Assembly (NCBI GenBank): GCA_916613615.1 | Contig: OU744720.1 | Coordinates: 66,685,971-66,749,970, forward strand | DNA: 64,000 nt | Source: Steromphala cineraria | Lineage: Eukaryota > Mollusca > Gastropoda > Trochida > Trochidae | Reading direction: 5' to 3' | In this document: positions 37,401 to 49,466 of the stretch, piece by piece | Numbering within the stretch: position 1 is the stretch's first letter | How the letters are laid out: each line of letters starts with the position of its first letter | Notes under the pieces: model-generated | The model's database searches: none | Seen by the model: only the letters and a program-made list of their open reading frames with translations | Told to the model about the DNA's origin: nothing | Position numbers and translations under genes: made by a program

Positions 37401-40400
37401 ACTTCCGGTATCCCCTGCCCGTGACCTCTCAGCCTTGTTTTGGTTTGTCGCTGGACGGCGACGAGCAGACGCCTTGTTACGCAATGTTTACTTAGCTGTA
37501 GCTTCATTGAGAAACTGTGTATCGTTGCTGTTTTGGCCTAATTTTTATGTTATATAGTTATTTGACCAATATCTTATGAAAAATATATTTAAAAAAGGTT
37601 ATACAGCGGCTCTTTAATGAAGCATCAGTCAGATATTATCATTACATGTAATTAAACTAGAACTTTAGTAAAAGGTTTTTGGAGTCTATTACTGTTTTAT
37701 GAAAATCATTTATAGCTTATGTTCAACATCGATTTAATCGTGAGTCTGATTCGTCTTAGTACGATATTAATGTACGATGTTCATCGTGATATAAGACTCC
37801 ATGTACTTTTCAACATAGATTGAAAGAGGTTTACATGTACAGTTATTACAAAAAAATCAGTATTGTTCTTTCTCCCATAATTTCATATCATATTATTATC
37901 AATGAATAAAAGAAAACTTGATGCATTTCATCACGAACTAGTGTTATTAACGTATGATCACTAACGCCGAGTCATCAAGGTTATTCCTTTGGGGCTCCAA
38001 TAATCCCCGCTTTGCGTGCATATTGTGAGTGTGATTACCAACACAGTGAATGAAGCTTCACTTTTCGTCTACCTTATTGTTGTTTATGTCCGCCCATCAG
38101 TTCTTTTTCAGAAGACGCATGTCTTGTTTAAAATTATTATAATTGTAATAAAAAACATAGTCGCAAGCGACGACAAACGCTGTATGGTGTTAATGTAATT
38201 CCCAAAGGTAATGTTTTCTGTCAAAAGCTTCTGGGTAATAGTCTTTTGTTGATAATTAACGTATTTTGCAAACATACAGTTATGAAATGCATTTAAAACG
38301 CATGCAGGGTTTACAATTTTCAAAGATCAGTAACTAAAAAAGTAACTGTAAATAAAAAATCAGAATTTTCGTTTCAATTTTTAAAAAATTTATAGACTTT
38401 TGGCTTTCATATGATATAGAGAACAATGTCTTATCTTACGTTGTTGATTCGCTACGATTTCTTAAACATAACCCACTGAAACACCATTTTTATAAAAAGG
38501 AAAGTTTGACCTCTGCTCCTGACCGGAAATGACTGTTCGCGAGCGATTTTATGTTTTTATCGTAAGAAGCTTGCCAATGCATAACTCTCGTGCAAAAATC
38601 ATAAACGTCTATGGTCTGGTTTTTTAGTTATCTGCCCTTGAATTTTGCGATTTTTACATTTTGGTCAACTTTGAAAATTCACAGCAAGAAAAGTATTAAT
38701 GTAAGGACTTTGTAAAATGCAAATTAAAAATTACAATGCTTCAGCTACATTGAGTGTAAATTTCAGCTGTCTGGTGCAAGTATCTTCAGAGGAGAAGATT
38801 GTCAAAGGTGGGTGGGGTCGGAAATTGCCAAAAATGCACTAAAAGCAAGATGGCGGCCAAACCACGTGACCTACGAATTTTCCATGATTTAGTTTTTTGC
38901 ATTATTTTTTATTCAGGTCTCTAAGTGCATTTTGAAAAAAAAAATCAATGTTAAATTTTGGACTTTGGAATCGTACTGGACCTTTAATGCTTTGACCAAT
39001 CAGGCTGAAAAGCTTCGTCTCGCGATTCCAGGGTAAGGTCTACAAGTCTGTAAAGTTTGGTTGTATTTGCTTCAGTAGTATTGGCTGTATCTTAGTGCAA
39101 AGTTTTTGGGAATAATAATAATAAAAAGAAAAAAACACGCCAATAACAATAAGGATTCAGCCTTATGGCTGAATCCTTAATTAATGATACATGCCACATG
39201 AAACATGTTCATAAAACTCTAAGTCTATTCTAAAACATTTTGAATTAATTATTCAACTTCATGTTCAAAGGCTTGACATCGAAAACTTCTTTCTAAAGCT
39301 TGTCATTGTAGATAGGAAGATCTAGTCATTAAAACATTACTAAAATGTGATGCCCTAAATTCAAACTAACACAATTAATTCACAAGTAAATCCAGACACT
39401 TAATCAAATAGCAGACCAAGTTAAAATATCTGAAACAATTTGGCTGTAAATAATTTTAAATTATAATTCAACATTTCTACTGAACAACGTATTTTTGTCG
39501 ATATAAACGAGAAAACGATTCTAAAAGATAAACCAAATTGAGAAAAAAATGTATAAACACATCTCAAAGTAATTACTGAAGCTATATTCCACCAAATAGA
39601 TACAAAGGATAGACTCAAGAGAAGAAAGAGCATCAACTAACATGACACGAGCTTCGTTTTTACTGAAGCTGCACTAGGCACTTGACTATCTATGACTTGA
39701 CATTTTATGAATATACTTCATTTGTCTATGCATTCCTTGGTTATTATCTCCTGCATAACGAATTAAAACATGTTTTAACAGCTTATTCACTCCTAGCGTC
39801 GTGAAGATATACCACATGCATGATGCATGAATGATGATGAAGAATGACCTTGTACTAGTTCACAATCATGCTATTTTATTTGTCAATAACAACTAGTTCT
39901 AGAATAACAAAATCAATTAATGTGTTATTGAAGGAAAATACTCTACAGTTTGAGCCCATTGCGTTTCTCGTTGAAATCTTCAGAACAGTGAATGTAAAAC
40001 ATTATGAACATTTTCGTTTGAGGTTATGGATTTTTACACATCTTGACTGGTCCGTTAAATAAGCATATGCCACTTTTGCTAGACTGCATGCATCAAAAAC
40101 TTACGATTATGATATAACATTTGTCGATTTTAACCTTTTTTTCCCCTTAAAAATCAAAATAGTCGGGACAAACTGTGAGTGCTTTTCGAAAATACAAACA
40201 AACTATTTTGCAAATGGTTTTTAAAGTAAGCTGTAACACAAATATCGGTAAACGTACATGTATCATCAGTCCGGGTTGCAAAAAGTAATATTATGCTGTG
40301 GGAAAAGTATTTTAGCAAAGGATTAGTAATACGAACAAGCAGTATTTTAAGCTAGTTTTAAACTATTGATGCCATCAGGATTCGAACGCATTCAATAGAG

Positions 40401-43400
40401 GGCTTCTACTCCACAAGGTCTAAATGCAGTCCAGATACTCGCACGTTCCTTTAGCTAACCCGTTAACGTAGACAAAACCCAGCTATCAGCAATCCAATCC
40501 AATAGCCATTTTCAAACAGTATTTAGCGCCGATCATTAAAAAGTAATGGTACAGGGGAGTTACCTGCCCCTAGTTACTGATACCAAATTATTACACGCCC
40601 GTGTAAGATACCGCAGTGTAATATTTATACTGCAATATTAAACTAGTGTAATATCACAATGCAAGTATGACGTCACAGAAGTGAGCTGTTGTGACGTCAC
40701 AATGTAAGCGCTTCGTCACAATGGGTGCCGAGTCGCGGAACTTTTAGTCTCAGCACATGTTTGGCAAGTTTGCGTGATTTTTAGGGCAAGTAATAAACAG
40801 AATACTAAACTTCCTTCCATTTAATACTATTTTTATTAAACATGTGAATGATTTAGTTTCAAACTCATATGTAAGAGTTTATGAAGTCTTTGTTCCCTAC
40901 TTACTGTACATTCATATATATCTGCCCCTCATAATTAAAAGAGCATGCGATAAACAACTGAAGCGTACTACCTATAACTCTTCATTAGTTTACACATTTA
41001 TACATAAACAATACAATTCGATTTTGACACTGTTCTATATAAAGAATTAAATGATTTATTCGTTTGAATTGGAATCTTCTCTTGCCAATTTTAAGGATAA
41101 ATATATTTAACGTTTGAATAAAAGTAGGCAAAAAGGTTAATGAAATCAACATTCACGTCATGCTCTTTATTGTGCAAGGGATGACTGAAAACAATAATGT
41201 ATTGGTTGACATAACTTTGGTAATGTTCAGAAAGTGTTAAAGGGGCAGTAGCACGTTTTTTGATAATTTTATATTTTTAAATTTTCATTGATAATTGTAC
41301 GTTAATGCTAAATGTATTACTTTGAAAGTGTCATAAATCTCATTACACAAGCCAATCAGCCATAGTCAGAAGGCAAAGTATGAAGATTCACATAAAATCC
41401 ATTGGCGGCCATTTCATGTGAACACCTTTAATTCATTTTGTGTAAGAAAAAGGAATCGCATGGCTTAACTTTATATTTTATATTTGAATTATTACCCCTT
41501 TATTTAGTTTCAAAACATTGTTTTTCAATTTGAACCATTATTTTTCATTTTCCTGACATCACCTTACATTCCCCTAAAAAACGTGCTACTGTCCCTTTAA
41601 GCTCATTCCATTTGATTGCATTTAATATTTGCCAAAGTATTGCATTCCTTGTAGCATGTTAGATTGCCATTAAAAAAAGTCATGACCCTTACAAATCAAA
41701 TACAACTGATCTTATAGATCGCAATGTCATACTTTAATTTCCACACTTAAAACTGTTAATTGATAACTTTACATGCATTTTTGGAAAATCACATGACCTT
41801 GGCATTTGTGACGCAAACGTTTTATAACTGTCCAAACAGATGGTTGATGTTTAAAGACAGTAATGGCATCACAATTTAAAATCATTCTCTTCAAGAAAAA
41901 CTTTATGTATGTAAAATACTTGAATACTTTTGAAACGAAAAATAAGCTTTTCAAATGTAAAATATTTGAAATAAAGACATCAAATCGTTTCTTATATTTA
42001 TGTCATGTGCACAAATGGATAACTAACAGATTAAAGTAACTTAAACATGTAATATAACAACAGGGCGTCACTTTCCTAACCTACATTAACAGAAAACAAA
42101 CTTGCTATACAGATAGGTGAGCGGTTAATAAAATTGAACAAAACATAAAGCTGATATGCCATGTACAGCCCCTGATTATAGGATATTTATCATGCTGAGT
42201 TTGTTTCTTTGCACACACGTGTAACATATTTCCTTTGACCGAATTCCCTTTGGAAACATAAAAATGGCAGTCTAAGTAAACCTAGCCTCAATAACACTCG
42301 CTATACTCCCATAATGAGTCTAGCTAAGTGTAGTAACGGCTAGAGTCAGCCGATTTATCGAAATTACCAATCAGGGCTCGGCTTACTTTGCAGCAATACT
42401 CTATCTTCGCACATATAACGTTGGAGGGTCAAAGGTCGCCTGACGCGACCTCTTACTGTATCTTGCTAGATTAAAAATGGAAGTATAGCGAGTAATATTG
42501 AGGCCAGATTTACTTAGACTGATACAATAAAGCTTGTAGTCTAAGGTTGCAAATGCAACATTTTTACTCAAAACAGAAACAGATTCCAAAGTGAGGACAC
42601 TACTCGACAGATATACTGACATTTGATAGAAATATAATCTACCGTCGACACTTCTCTTCTGAAGCTACGACCTGCAAACAACAGCTGACAAGTAGTTAGA
42701 CATCTGTCAGTTCTCGGTGTATCTCTTTATTTGCCTCCGCATATTTTTGCTTCACACTCACATATTGTTTCAAACTATTCTCAGAGTATCAGGGCAGATC
42801 TGAGTATCATGGCAGATTTATTTCACATGTACTATTATGGAAGAGTCACTCTACCATAAATGTGATGAATACTAGATTCTGATTGGTTCTCCTGGAAAAT
42901 CAAACGTGATCAATTTTGGATTGAACGTCCTCTGATTTTGAGGCTGCTTCACTGCGCATTGATACAGCCGACTGGCAATTTCAGAGCTGGTATTCTGCTG
43001 TTTACTGAGATTAAAACTTTTAAATAGTTATCTAACATGTTTTATTTCCGTGTGTTTACGGGTGATGACCAACTCATTTGAGGTAGATAAAGTATTTTAT
43101 TCAAAATAAGAAGTTTAAGTGGTCAATCAGCGCCACACGCAGCGGGCTTCCTTCGATTACGGCAACAATACAGTGACGTCATTTACGCGAGCAGTTATGA
43201 CGTCATAATCCTTGAAAACGTCATAGTGGTTTTCTGTTAGATTTATCTATTTGATTGATAGGGATGTCTCAGTCTATATTGTCAACAAGTAATGGAATCA
43301 CACGTTTTTAACGGTACGATATTAATAGCTGCGTTGAACAAAGTGACAAATGTATGTGATGGACACGTAATGATAAATTTACCTTTGCTCTTGGCTAAAT

Positions 43401-44968
43401 TTATATCAAATAACAAAGAGCAAAACCCCTGGCACAGACGAGTTCATTTTTGTTGCCGGAAGTGAGGACATTTACAAAGTGCAATTCGCTTATACAAAGA
43501 GTTCACGATTAAAATCGTCATGGTAGAATGGAGATTCCCTAGTGTGTTTGAAAATCAGAGACATGTTATACAGGATTGATAGCGAGTAAATTCGAAATTG
43601 AAACCTCACGCTTAGCGTTCGGTTTCAATTTAACATTTACTCGCTATCAATCCAGTATAACATGTCTCTGATTTTCAAACACACTAGGTTTATCTCCTAA
43701 ATGAATGCAAAAGCCTACACACAATGAGTTGATAGCAAATAAAGGTAACAATAATCAGAGAGTATGCTCTTAATGATCTTCTTCAATTTAGTAATATCTG
43801 TAATATTTGTTTTCTTTCAACATGTTTACCTAGGCATCTATTAGAATTCAATTTTGAATGTTTGATAATAACTCGACTGAAGAACATGAATACATGCACA
43901 AGAATGCCGCAAAATATTTGACACTATTATGTGTTCCTCTAAAATCCAAATTCAAATCTTAAAAAGATTTATACAATCAAATTTGGAAATTGCAATTAAA
44001 TGCATTAAATGATCATGAATCAAATTATTATCATTTTGGATTATGTAATTAATGTGGCCACTGGACGCAAGTGTTTGTGTCACACAAGTCACATATCAAC
44101 CATATTGTCCTAGGATTTCCTGATATCTTGCACACTACGGTATCAGAACGAAAATACTTGTTGTGTTATGTGGTCACCCTCTAGGTATTATTCATAGGAT
44201 TCATGAGTTATGCGAGTTAACCGATAGTTTATGGCAACGCGGAAACATACACCACCCTAGACATTTTGATTTTAAATAAATAGTTTTCATGACATATGAC
44301 TATTGATGCGATTAAAAACATATGAATTGAAAAGCAGGTACCACTCAAAATGGCGCTTAAGAAGTTTAGGATTATTTGACTCTAACAATATACACCATAT
44401 CCCCCTTAGATTACACACATAACTTGACATTAAATTTGAAACATGATAATTCAGCAACGACAACGAAATGCAAATGAGATTTGCCTCCCACTTACCAATA
44501 CTTTATTCAAACATCTATACATTCAGATCAAAATGCATGACAAAATGCAATAACCTGACCAAGCTTCATTTTTATTATCTAGGTATTGATTACCACAATC
44601 GTAAATGAATATGAATATATGAATTCGATTATCGGAGTCATGGCTGCGTATATCCATTTACAGATCTGTTTATTAATAACACCACTTATATGAAGGGTAA
44701 ATAGATAAACTCCATTCTCGCAGGCAATAACTTACTAGAATATACAGATGATAATATAACGTCTTTTTTAAAGTTGATGCTAAGCCCATAATGGTATTGA
44801 TTAACCCTCTCATCTAATCTATGGCAACATCATGCACTGACTTAACATAGTATACACAAGAGGCTACTAGACCCACAGCGTTTCACACTTACTTCCTGAC
44901 GTGATCACAGAATATATTGGGAATGTTAAGCTCTGAGCAAAAAAAATGAGACAATTCTCAAGTTTTTG
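34415..44968 (+). repeat. Young tandem duplication, copy 2 (10,554 bp)
   Basis: This is the second copy of 23853-34414, head to tail. The junction reads CAAGTTTTTG|TTCAGTTGATG. The left parent sequence (44957-44975) continues TTTTCGG and the right parent (23845-23860) begins CGAATTCAG, so only TT is shared at the join. R (34999-35172), S (37953-38117) and all insertions I1-I4, M1 and M2 are duplicated. The C at 41085 agrees with unit B, so copy 1 carries the derived base there. Confidence 0.95.
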
Positions 44969-45200
44969 TTTTCGGTTGCACTTTGTACGAGTTGTTTTCA
45001 GAACCAACGGAGGAATTGTAAAAAAACTATGTTTATGCAGATTTCACAGTGTATATCGTGATATAGTAGACTGATTGAGTTTCGGCTTATTTCAAACAAT
45101 TTTCATATCAATTATATAAATCATTATTAAAGATTAAAGATTATGTCAAATATTTAATAAATACGGAAAATTAAAATTGTCTCATATTTTTACTTGGAGG
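44969..45200. other. Right flank of the young duplication, no gene
   Basis: Unique continuation of unit A after copy 2. It aligns only loosely with 57500-57690 in unit B, with several indels. No element or gene is visible. Confidence 0.5.
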
Positions 45201-45480
45201 TATAACTCAATGAGCATTCCTTTTAATAGCTGGCTTCCAGTACAAATACCACATTTTGTTTGTTAAGACGTAGTACCATTATACCTTCTAGAGACATTCT
45301 CTCCCCACAGATGCTGATCAGTGCGAGCAAACCTCTGTTCTGATAAGCCAAGATCCCTGGGTTCCGACAGAGAAAAAAAATGCAACTCAAGATATAACCC
45401 TTAGTTGCAGCCAATGAAAACACCTCTTGGATACCTTTGACTGGGATCGTCCTTCAAGGTGGAAAATATAATGCCTTTAT
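45200..45480 (+). repeat. Block W (U-related) in unit A
   Basis: Very similar to 57680-57960. The centre has GACATTCTCTCCCCACAG, then CAGTGCGAGCAAACC, then TGATAAGCCAAGATCCCTGG. The pyrimidine-CAG followed by GCGAGC mirrors block U, suggesting U and W are old relatives. A 66-codon minus frame crosses it, but the unit B copy breaks that frame, and most differences change the encoded residue, so it is not coding. An inverted partial copy lies at 45823-45862. Confidence 0.65.
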
Positions 45481-45692
45481 GTTCATTTTTCATTAACAGT
45501 GTGACGGGGAAATATTTGAAAAATCAGATATAGATTGCGTTTTTTTAGAAAAGTAACTGTTTTATAATTGTATAAATTATCATGACACATTTCATTTTAC
45601 AAATCAACCCAAAAAAAAACTAATGACAAGGGAGTAAAAGGGATTTTCTCCCCTTGATGAATAATTTCATTGATAACTTTGCAGAAGCATAC

Positions 45693-46575
45693 GGAAATGA
45701 CCGAGGCTTTGCGAATGACCAGTTTTGAAACGGCGTCTTTGATTGCACAACTAACGTGGATTGCCTCGATCTACCTTTCTACACTATGTATTTGGCCTAT
45801 TTGAACAAAAGATTGTTCGGGTATGACTGAGCTGCCTCTGTGGGGAGAGAATGTGGTAGAGGAAACTGGTTTAAAAACAAGCTACATAACCATCAATCAG
45901 AGTTAGTCCATTACCAAGATGTCACCCAGTACAAACATTACGTCTCCCCTCGAGGAGTTTTACAAGATGAGCATCTCTAATTGCTTCTCGATTTGCTTCA
46001 ACATGCAATATATCCCGACTTGAACCACGTGTTAAATATATTACGTTGAAGTCTTCAACGCACAGTTGAACTTTAACGCACTACCGGGAAAATCTTCCAC
46101 TAGATAGATAACAATTTTAAATTGGTAAGCTGAGACATACAAAACGCATGTCCTATAAATACAGACAAGATGATAACTTCTTTCACGATGAACAAGTGTC
46201 AACAGAACAGTGATATAGAAGATTAGGTTCGTCTTGTAATTGCCTATTTTAGAACCTGATAAAACGTGTTTATAGTTATTTTCGAAACAGATAAACAAAG
46301 TTGACCTACATTATTTAATGTTAAATGCGAATGTCCTCCATACATGTATACATGAATACTCACCTCAGAAAGAACTGTGCATACAGTAAGCATATTCAGA
46401 GCAGGAATACGGGACTAGAAATATTGATGCACTATAAAAGATCATTATTCCAAATTAGGAAATTTATAATGTAATTAATGGTCTTTTAATGTTTACACAG
46501 TTGACATGAAACATGCAAATTACATCAAAAGTGAATTGTGAATATGGTAACTATGAACATATTACCATATGATAA
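45693..46575. other. Unit-A-specific segment with an old R block
   Basis: In unit B the equivalent place (58205-59577) is filled by different sequence. It contains an inverted piece of W (45823-45862, GAGCTGCCTCTGTGGGGAGA) and a diverged R block at 45905-46060 with GCATCTCTAATTGCTTCTCG and CAACATGCAATAT in the R order. No gene is visible; an 85-codon minus frame (46041-46298) has no recognisable feature. Confidence 0.5.
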
Positions 46576-47080
46576 ATAAGGATACTTTTGACAGGGAATT
46601 TTCTAATAAAACCTGTCTGGCTCAGGAAACCTTATAATCATACATATACACGTCATCAGTAATAGGAAATTCATAACATGAAATGATAATGAATGGTTAT
46701 AAATGATCACACTCCTAAAATTTCTACAGACTAAGATCTGTAAAACAAAAGTTTGACTCTTATCTACTGCATCACTTATCTCTCTACCATTACCTTAAGG
46801 GTATCAAAGCATATACAATATTATACATTTCAATTGTTGTTTGGTGTCAGTGTGTTGAACATTTGAAAAGAAAATAATAGGTCTTTATAAAGAAACCTAG
46901 TTTTCAAAACAAAGTTATGTCATGCGGGCAGTCTAATTATCATTGTTTTACTCTTAAAGTTAAGTAAGAAAAATTATGGATATTTTTGTAATTTTTAAAA
47001 GTAAATAATACTTAGCTGTGATGTTTTGTTATTAAAATTCTCTTTTATTCGGGTATAGGTGTAACATAAGTGTCATAATC
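46576..47080. other. AT-rich link between W and U, unit A
   Basis: Aligns with 59578-60110 in unit B, which has about 40 extra bases at 59790-59820. No gene or element is recognised. Confidence 0.6.
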
Positions 47081-47410
47081 AAGCAGCTTCCTTGTTATAA
47101 ACTTACCTTTATAGTATAGAACTTACACAGTCATACCAAGAGGAACTGGAACAAAAATATAAAAAATATGCCTATGTTTATGTTTTTTTCTACATATTGC
47201 TCCTGGAAAGAATAAATAACGCCTGGAGAAGGGATTTATACACAGAGACATTTACGAGGAGAGCACCTTTCCTCTTGCACCATAGAGAGACAGACGGTGT
47301 TTAAATTCTCTCACAGCAGGCCAGTCTGCACGGTGAGCCCTATGTGTATAAAATAGCACTAAATATATCACCCGCCTGCATTCATGAATCACACAGACGG
47401 AAATACAATG
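47081..47410 (+). repeat. Block U, unit A
   Basis: The conserved core is ACGGTGTTTAAATTCTCTCA-CAGCAGGCC-GTCTGCACGGTGAGC (47295-47338). About 45 bases upstream is a TATA-like TTTATACA (47251-47258) in a conserved context. One reading is promoter, short exon and splice donor CACG|GTGAGC; another is a polypyrimidine acceptor and a 16-base micro-exon. Neither has been shown. The same arrangement is kept at 60120-60430. Confidence 0.7.
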
Positions 47411-47626
47411 CACATTCATGTAAATGGTTAGTAAATCAGATTGGGTGGAAAGTGAAATATTTGATTTAAAGATTGACGATTTTACATTTTATGTAAAAGA
47501 TTACGAAATAAAACAATGTCTATGGGAGGTACAATGTATATGCTTTCTTTAAGGGAGGCTACAATAACCCAATTGCCATAAATAAAATGTTGGTAGTTAA
47601 CACTGACGGAACTGACGATTCCTCAA

Positions 47627-47862
47627 AAGTAAAGTTTAGCCATGCGATTCCTTTTTCTTACACAAAATGAATAAAAGGAGTTCACAGAAAATGCCAGCCA
47701 ATGAATTTAATGTGAATCCTCATATTTTGTCCTCTGACTATGGATGATTGGCTTATATTGATTTTTGAAACTGTCAAAATAATACATTAAGCATGAACTT
47801 ACAATTATCGGTGAAAATTCTGAAATATAAAATCATCCAAAAACGTGCTACTGCCCCTTTAA
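47627..47862 (-). mobile_element. Truncated MITE M1, inverted
   Basis: The right end carries CGTGCTACTGCCCCTTTAA, the M1 terminal repeat. The body is the reverse complement of 30684-30925. The other terminus is missing. Its end coincides with the start of an 88 bp direct repeat. Unit B has no M1 here. Confidence 0.85.
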
Positions 47863-48148
47863 AATCAATTTGTTCCATAACATAGGGGGAAGATCTTGTC
47901 AGTATGTGATTTTAAAATTCAATCAATACAAACACTGAGACAAAATAACTCAACTATAGCATACAATAAAGAGACACAATATGTGGCAGTGGCTTTGCTA
48001 TGTTTAACCTCATTGTTATACATTTTCTCTTTTGTAGCAACATCAGCACACCAATCATTAAAATTAATCTGTTCCATAAGATAGGGGGAAGAACTTGTCA
48101 GTATGTGATTTTAAAATTCAATCAATACAAACACTGAGACAAAATAAC
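47862..48148 (+). repeat. 88 bp direct repeat flanking 111 bp
   Basis: 47862-47949 and 48061-48148 share GTTCCATAA-ATAGGGGGAAG, CTTGTCAGTATGTGATTTTA and ACACTGAGACAAAATAAC with few mismatches. Unit B has only one copy (61898-61999), and the spacer, with GTGGCAGTGGCTTTG, corresponds to 61790-61895. This is a duplication private to unit A, beside the M1 fragment. Confidence 0.85.
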
Positions 48149-48290
48149 CAAGTGCAAACATTACCATTTAATAACTTGGCATCACTAATTGCTTCCTGGC
48201 ACGTTTCAACATGTAACTATCTTGACTTCAAGCATGTGTTAAGTGCACTAAGTGTCTTAGCATGCTCTCTTTGCTAGGGCAGAATTTCTG
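48149..48290 (+). repeat. Block R, U-side copy in unit A
   Basis: Core GCATCACTAATTGCTTCCTG-GCACGT intact, followed by TTCAACATGTAACTATCTTG. After the core it diverges from the P-side R copies (AAGTGCACTAAGTGTC instead of ACATAAGTGGCG). A 60-codon frame through this block is shared with 62003-62135, but three of the residues differ and nearly all base changes are replacing ones, against a conserved peptide. Confidence 0.8.
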
Positions 48291-49174
48291 GAATTATGTG
48301 TTGAAATTTATGCATGCATGATAAGAACTAAGTTGGTATTTTCCGCCCAATATTCACATCTTAACCAATGAGGCATTGTAATCGATTCAATCTCCCTAAA
48401 TAAGTATTCGGCTATTGTTTTCATGTTTCCGTTCATATGCGTTGTCATGTTTCCAATTTAATTATTCCCAACACATTAAGAATATTCTTCAATATGAATG
48501 TGTGCTGCAGAAAAATTCTCTCCTTATGGATACTTTTATACTTTTCACATGTATGTAATGACGCGACGAAATTATTAATGCATTGTATAATGTTTAAGTG
48601 ACTTTTATTTTACCAAATTTTAAAAAAACTGTAAAAAGAAGATATGTAATAAGAAGATGCAAGACTTCTGTTGGTGATAAGTGATAGCTTCATACCCAGC
48701 TCTAGTTTAATGATATATTTACGAGTCTGAGGGTGTACTCCAAAAGAAAGAAACGGTAAGAATATTGATTGTGCAACATCATTGTCGTGATAACATTTGT
48801 GAAAACTTAAGTGAAGCAAATTCATTTATGTGGTGGGTTATGTTCTCTTTTCACTCTGCTATCACTTGGTGGGAGAGTTACCTCCCTTCGCGATATCAAC
48901 ATAGGGGTTTTCCTTTTGACACTGGCCGCCAAGTGACCAACATCTGTTTTCCTTTACATAGCGTTTTTGTCATGATAATATTATTTCGTCAAATTTGGTC
49001 ATGATATTATTGTTCTCGCCCAATTGGTCATGATATTATGTTTTGGCCCATTTGGTTAAAGATTTACCTATATCAATTGCGTCATGTGTAGCTAAAGCAT
49101 CCGAGACGATCATACTTTCACATCTTATTTCCAGTCAATGATGCTGCAATGTTTGATGTATTTCAACACGAACT
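48291..49174. other. Link between R and S, unit A
   Basis: Aligns with 62136-63216 in unit B. It contains a repeated phrase TTTGGTCATGATATTAT (49000-49040) present in both units, and no gene. Unit B has an extra stretch at 62905-63180. Confidence 0.6.
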
Positions 49175-49340
49175 GGCGATATTACAGTCAGATTACTAAC
49201 ACCGAGTGATCATAATCATTCCTTTGGGGATCGAATAATCACCTTTTTCTGTGCTTATTATGTGTGTTGATTACCCAACCGGTGAATAAGCTTCACTTCT
49301 AATCTGCCTCGTTGTTCTTTATGTCCGCCCATCCATTCAT
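49175..49340 (+). repeat. Block S, b-side copy in unit A
   Basis: TTCAACACGAACTGGCGATA, ACACCGAGTGATCAT, CCTTTGGGGATCGAATAATC, GTGTTGATTACCCAACCGGT and TTTATGTCCGCCCATC follow the S order. It is close to 63217-63385 and more distant from the P-side S blocks. Confidence 0.8.
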
Positions 49341-49435
49341 TGAAGGAAGGTTCAGCTATTGTTGTGTTATTATTATTTTATACATGACTATATGAGATGA
49401 TCCCTATACGCCTCATCGGTAGGAAACATGTTTTT

Positions 49436-49466
49436 ATGCCCCCGAATTGGAGATTCCGGGGGTATA
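49436..49466. other. GC-rich palindrome at the A/B junction
   Basis: Between the end of unit A and the start of unit B lies TATGCCCCCGAATTGGAGAT followed by TCCGGGGGTATA. CCCCCGAAT and ATTCCGGGGG can pair with one bulge. It is absent from the right end of B (63494) and from the start of A (22323), so it is an insertion or filler at the breakpoint. Similar GC-rich palindromic starts are common in molluscan repeats, from general knowledge. Confidence 0.7.

Larger units (their letters stand above)
22323..49440 (+). repeat. Unit A of the older tandem duplication
   Basis: Unit A aligns in order with unit B (49467-63494). 22323-23480 matches 49467-50623, 24048-34380 (and again the second young copy) matches 51421-57490, and 45180-49440 matches 57670-63494. 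Divergence is plainly visible, by eye roughly 5-10 per cent plus indels. A has grown by insertions I1, I2, M1, I4 and by the internal 10.55 kb duplication. Its right edge is GGAAACATG followed by a T run at 49430-49437. Confidence 0.85.

Noticed and set aside
45223..45423. 66-codon minus-strand frame in block W
   Set aside because: The unit B counterpart has a stop and a shift in the same frame; most substitutions are replacing. It is a chance frame in a conserved DNA block.
48095..48277. A 60-codon frame in block R shared with unit B (62003-62110), ending in a hydrophobic, cysteine-containing tail
   Set aside because: Base differences between the two copies are almost all residue-changing, and P-side R copies break the frame with stops. 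This is the opposite of purifying selection on a peptide.
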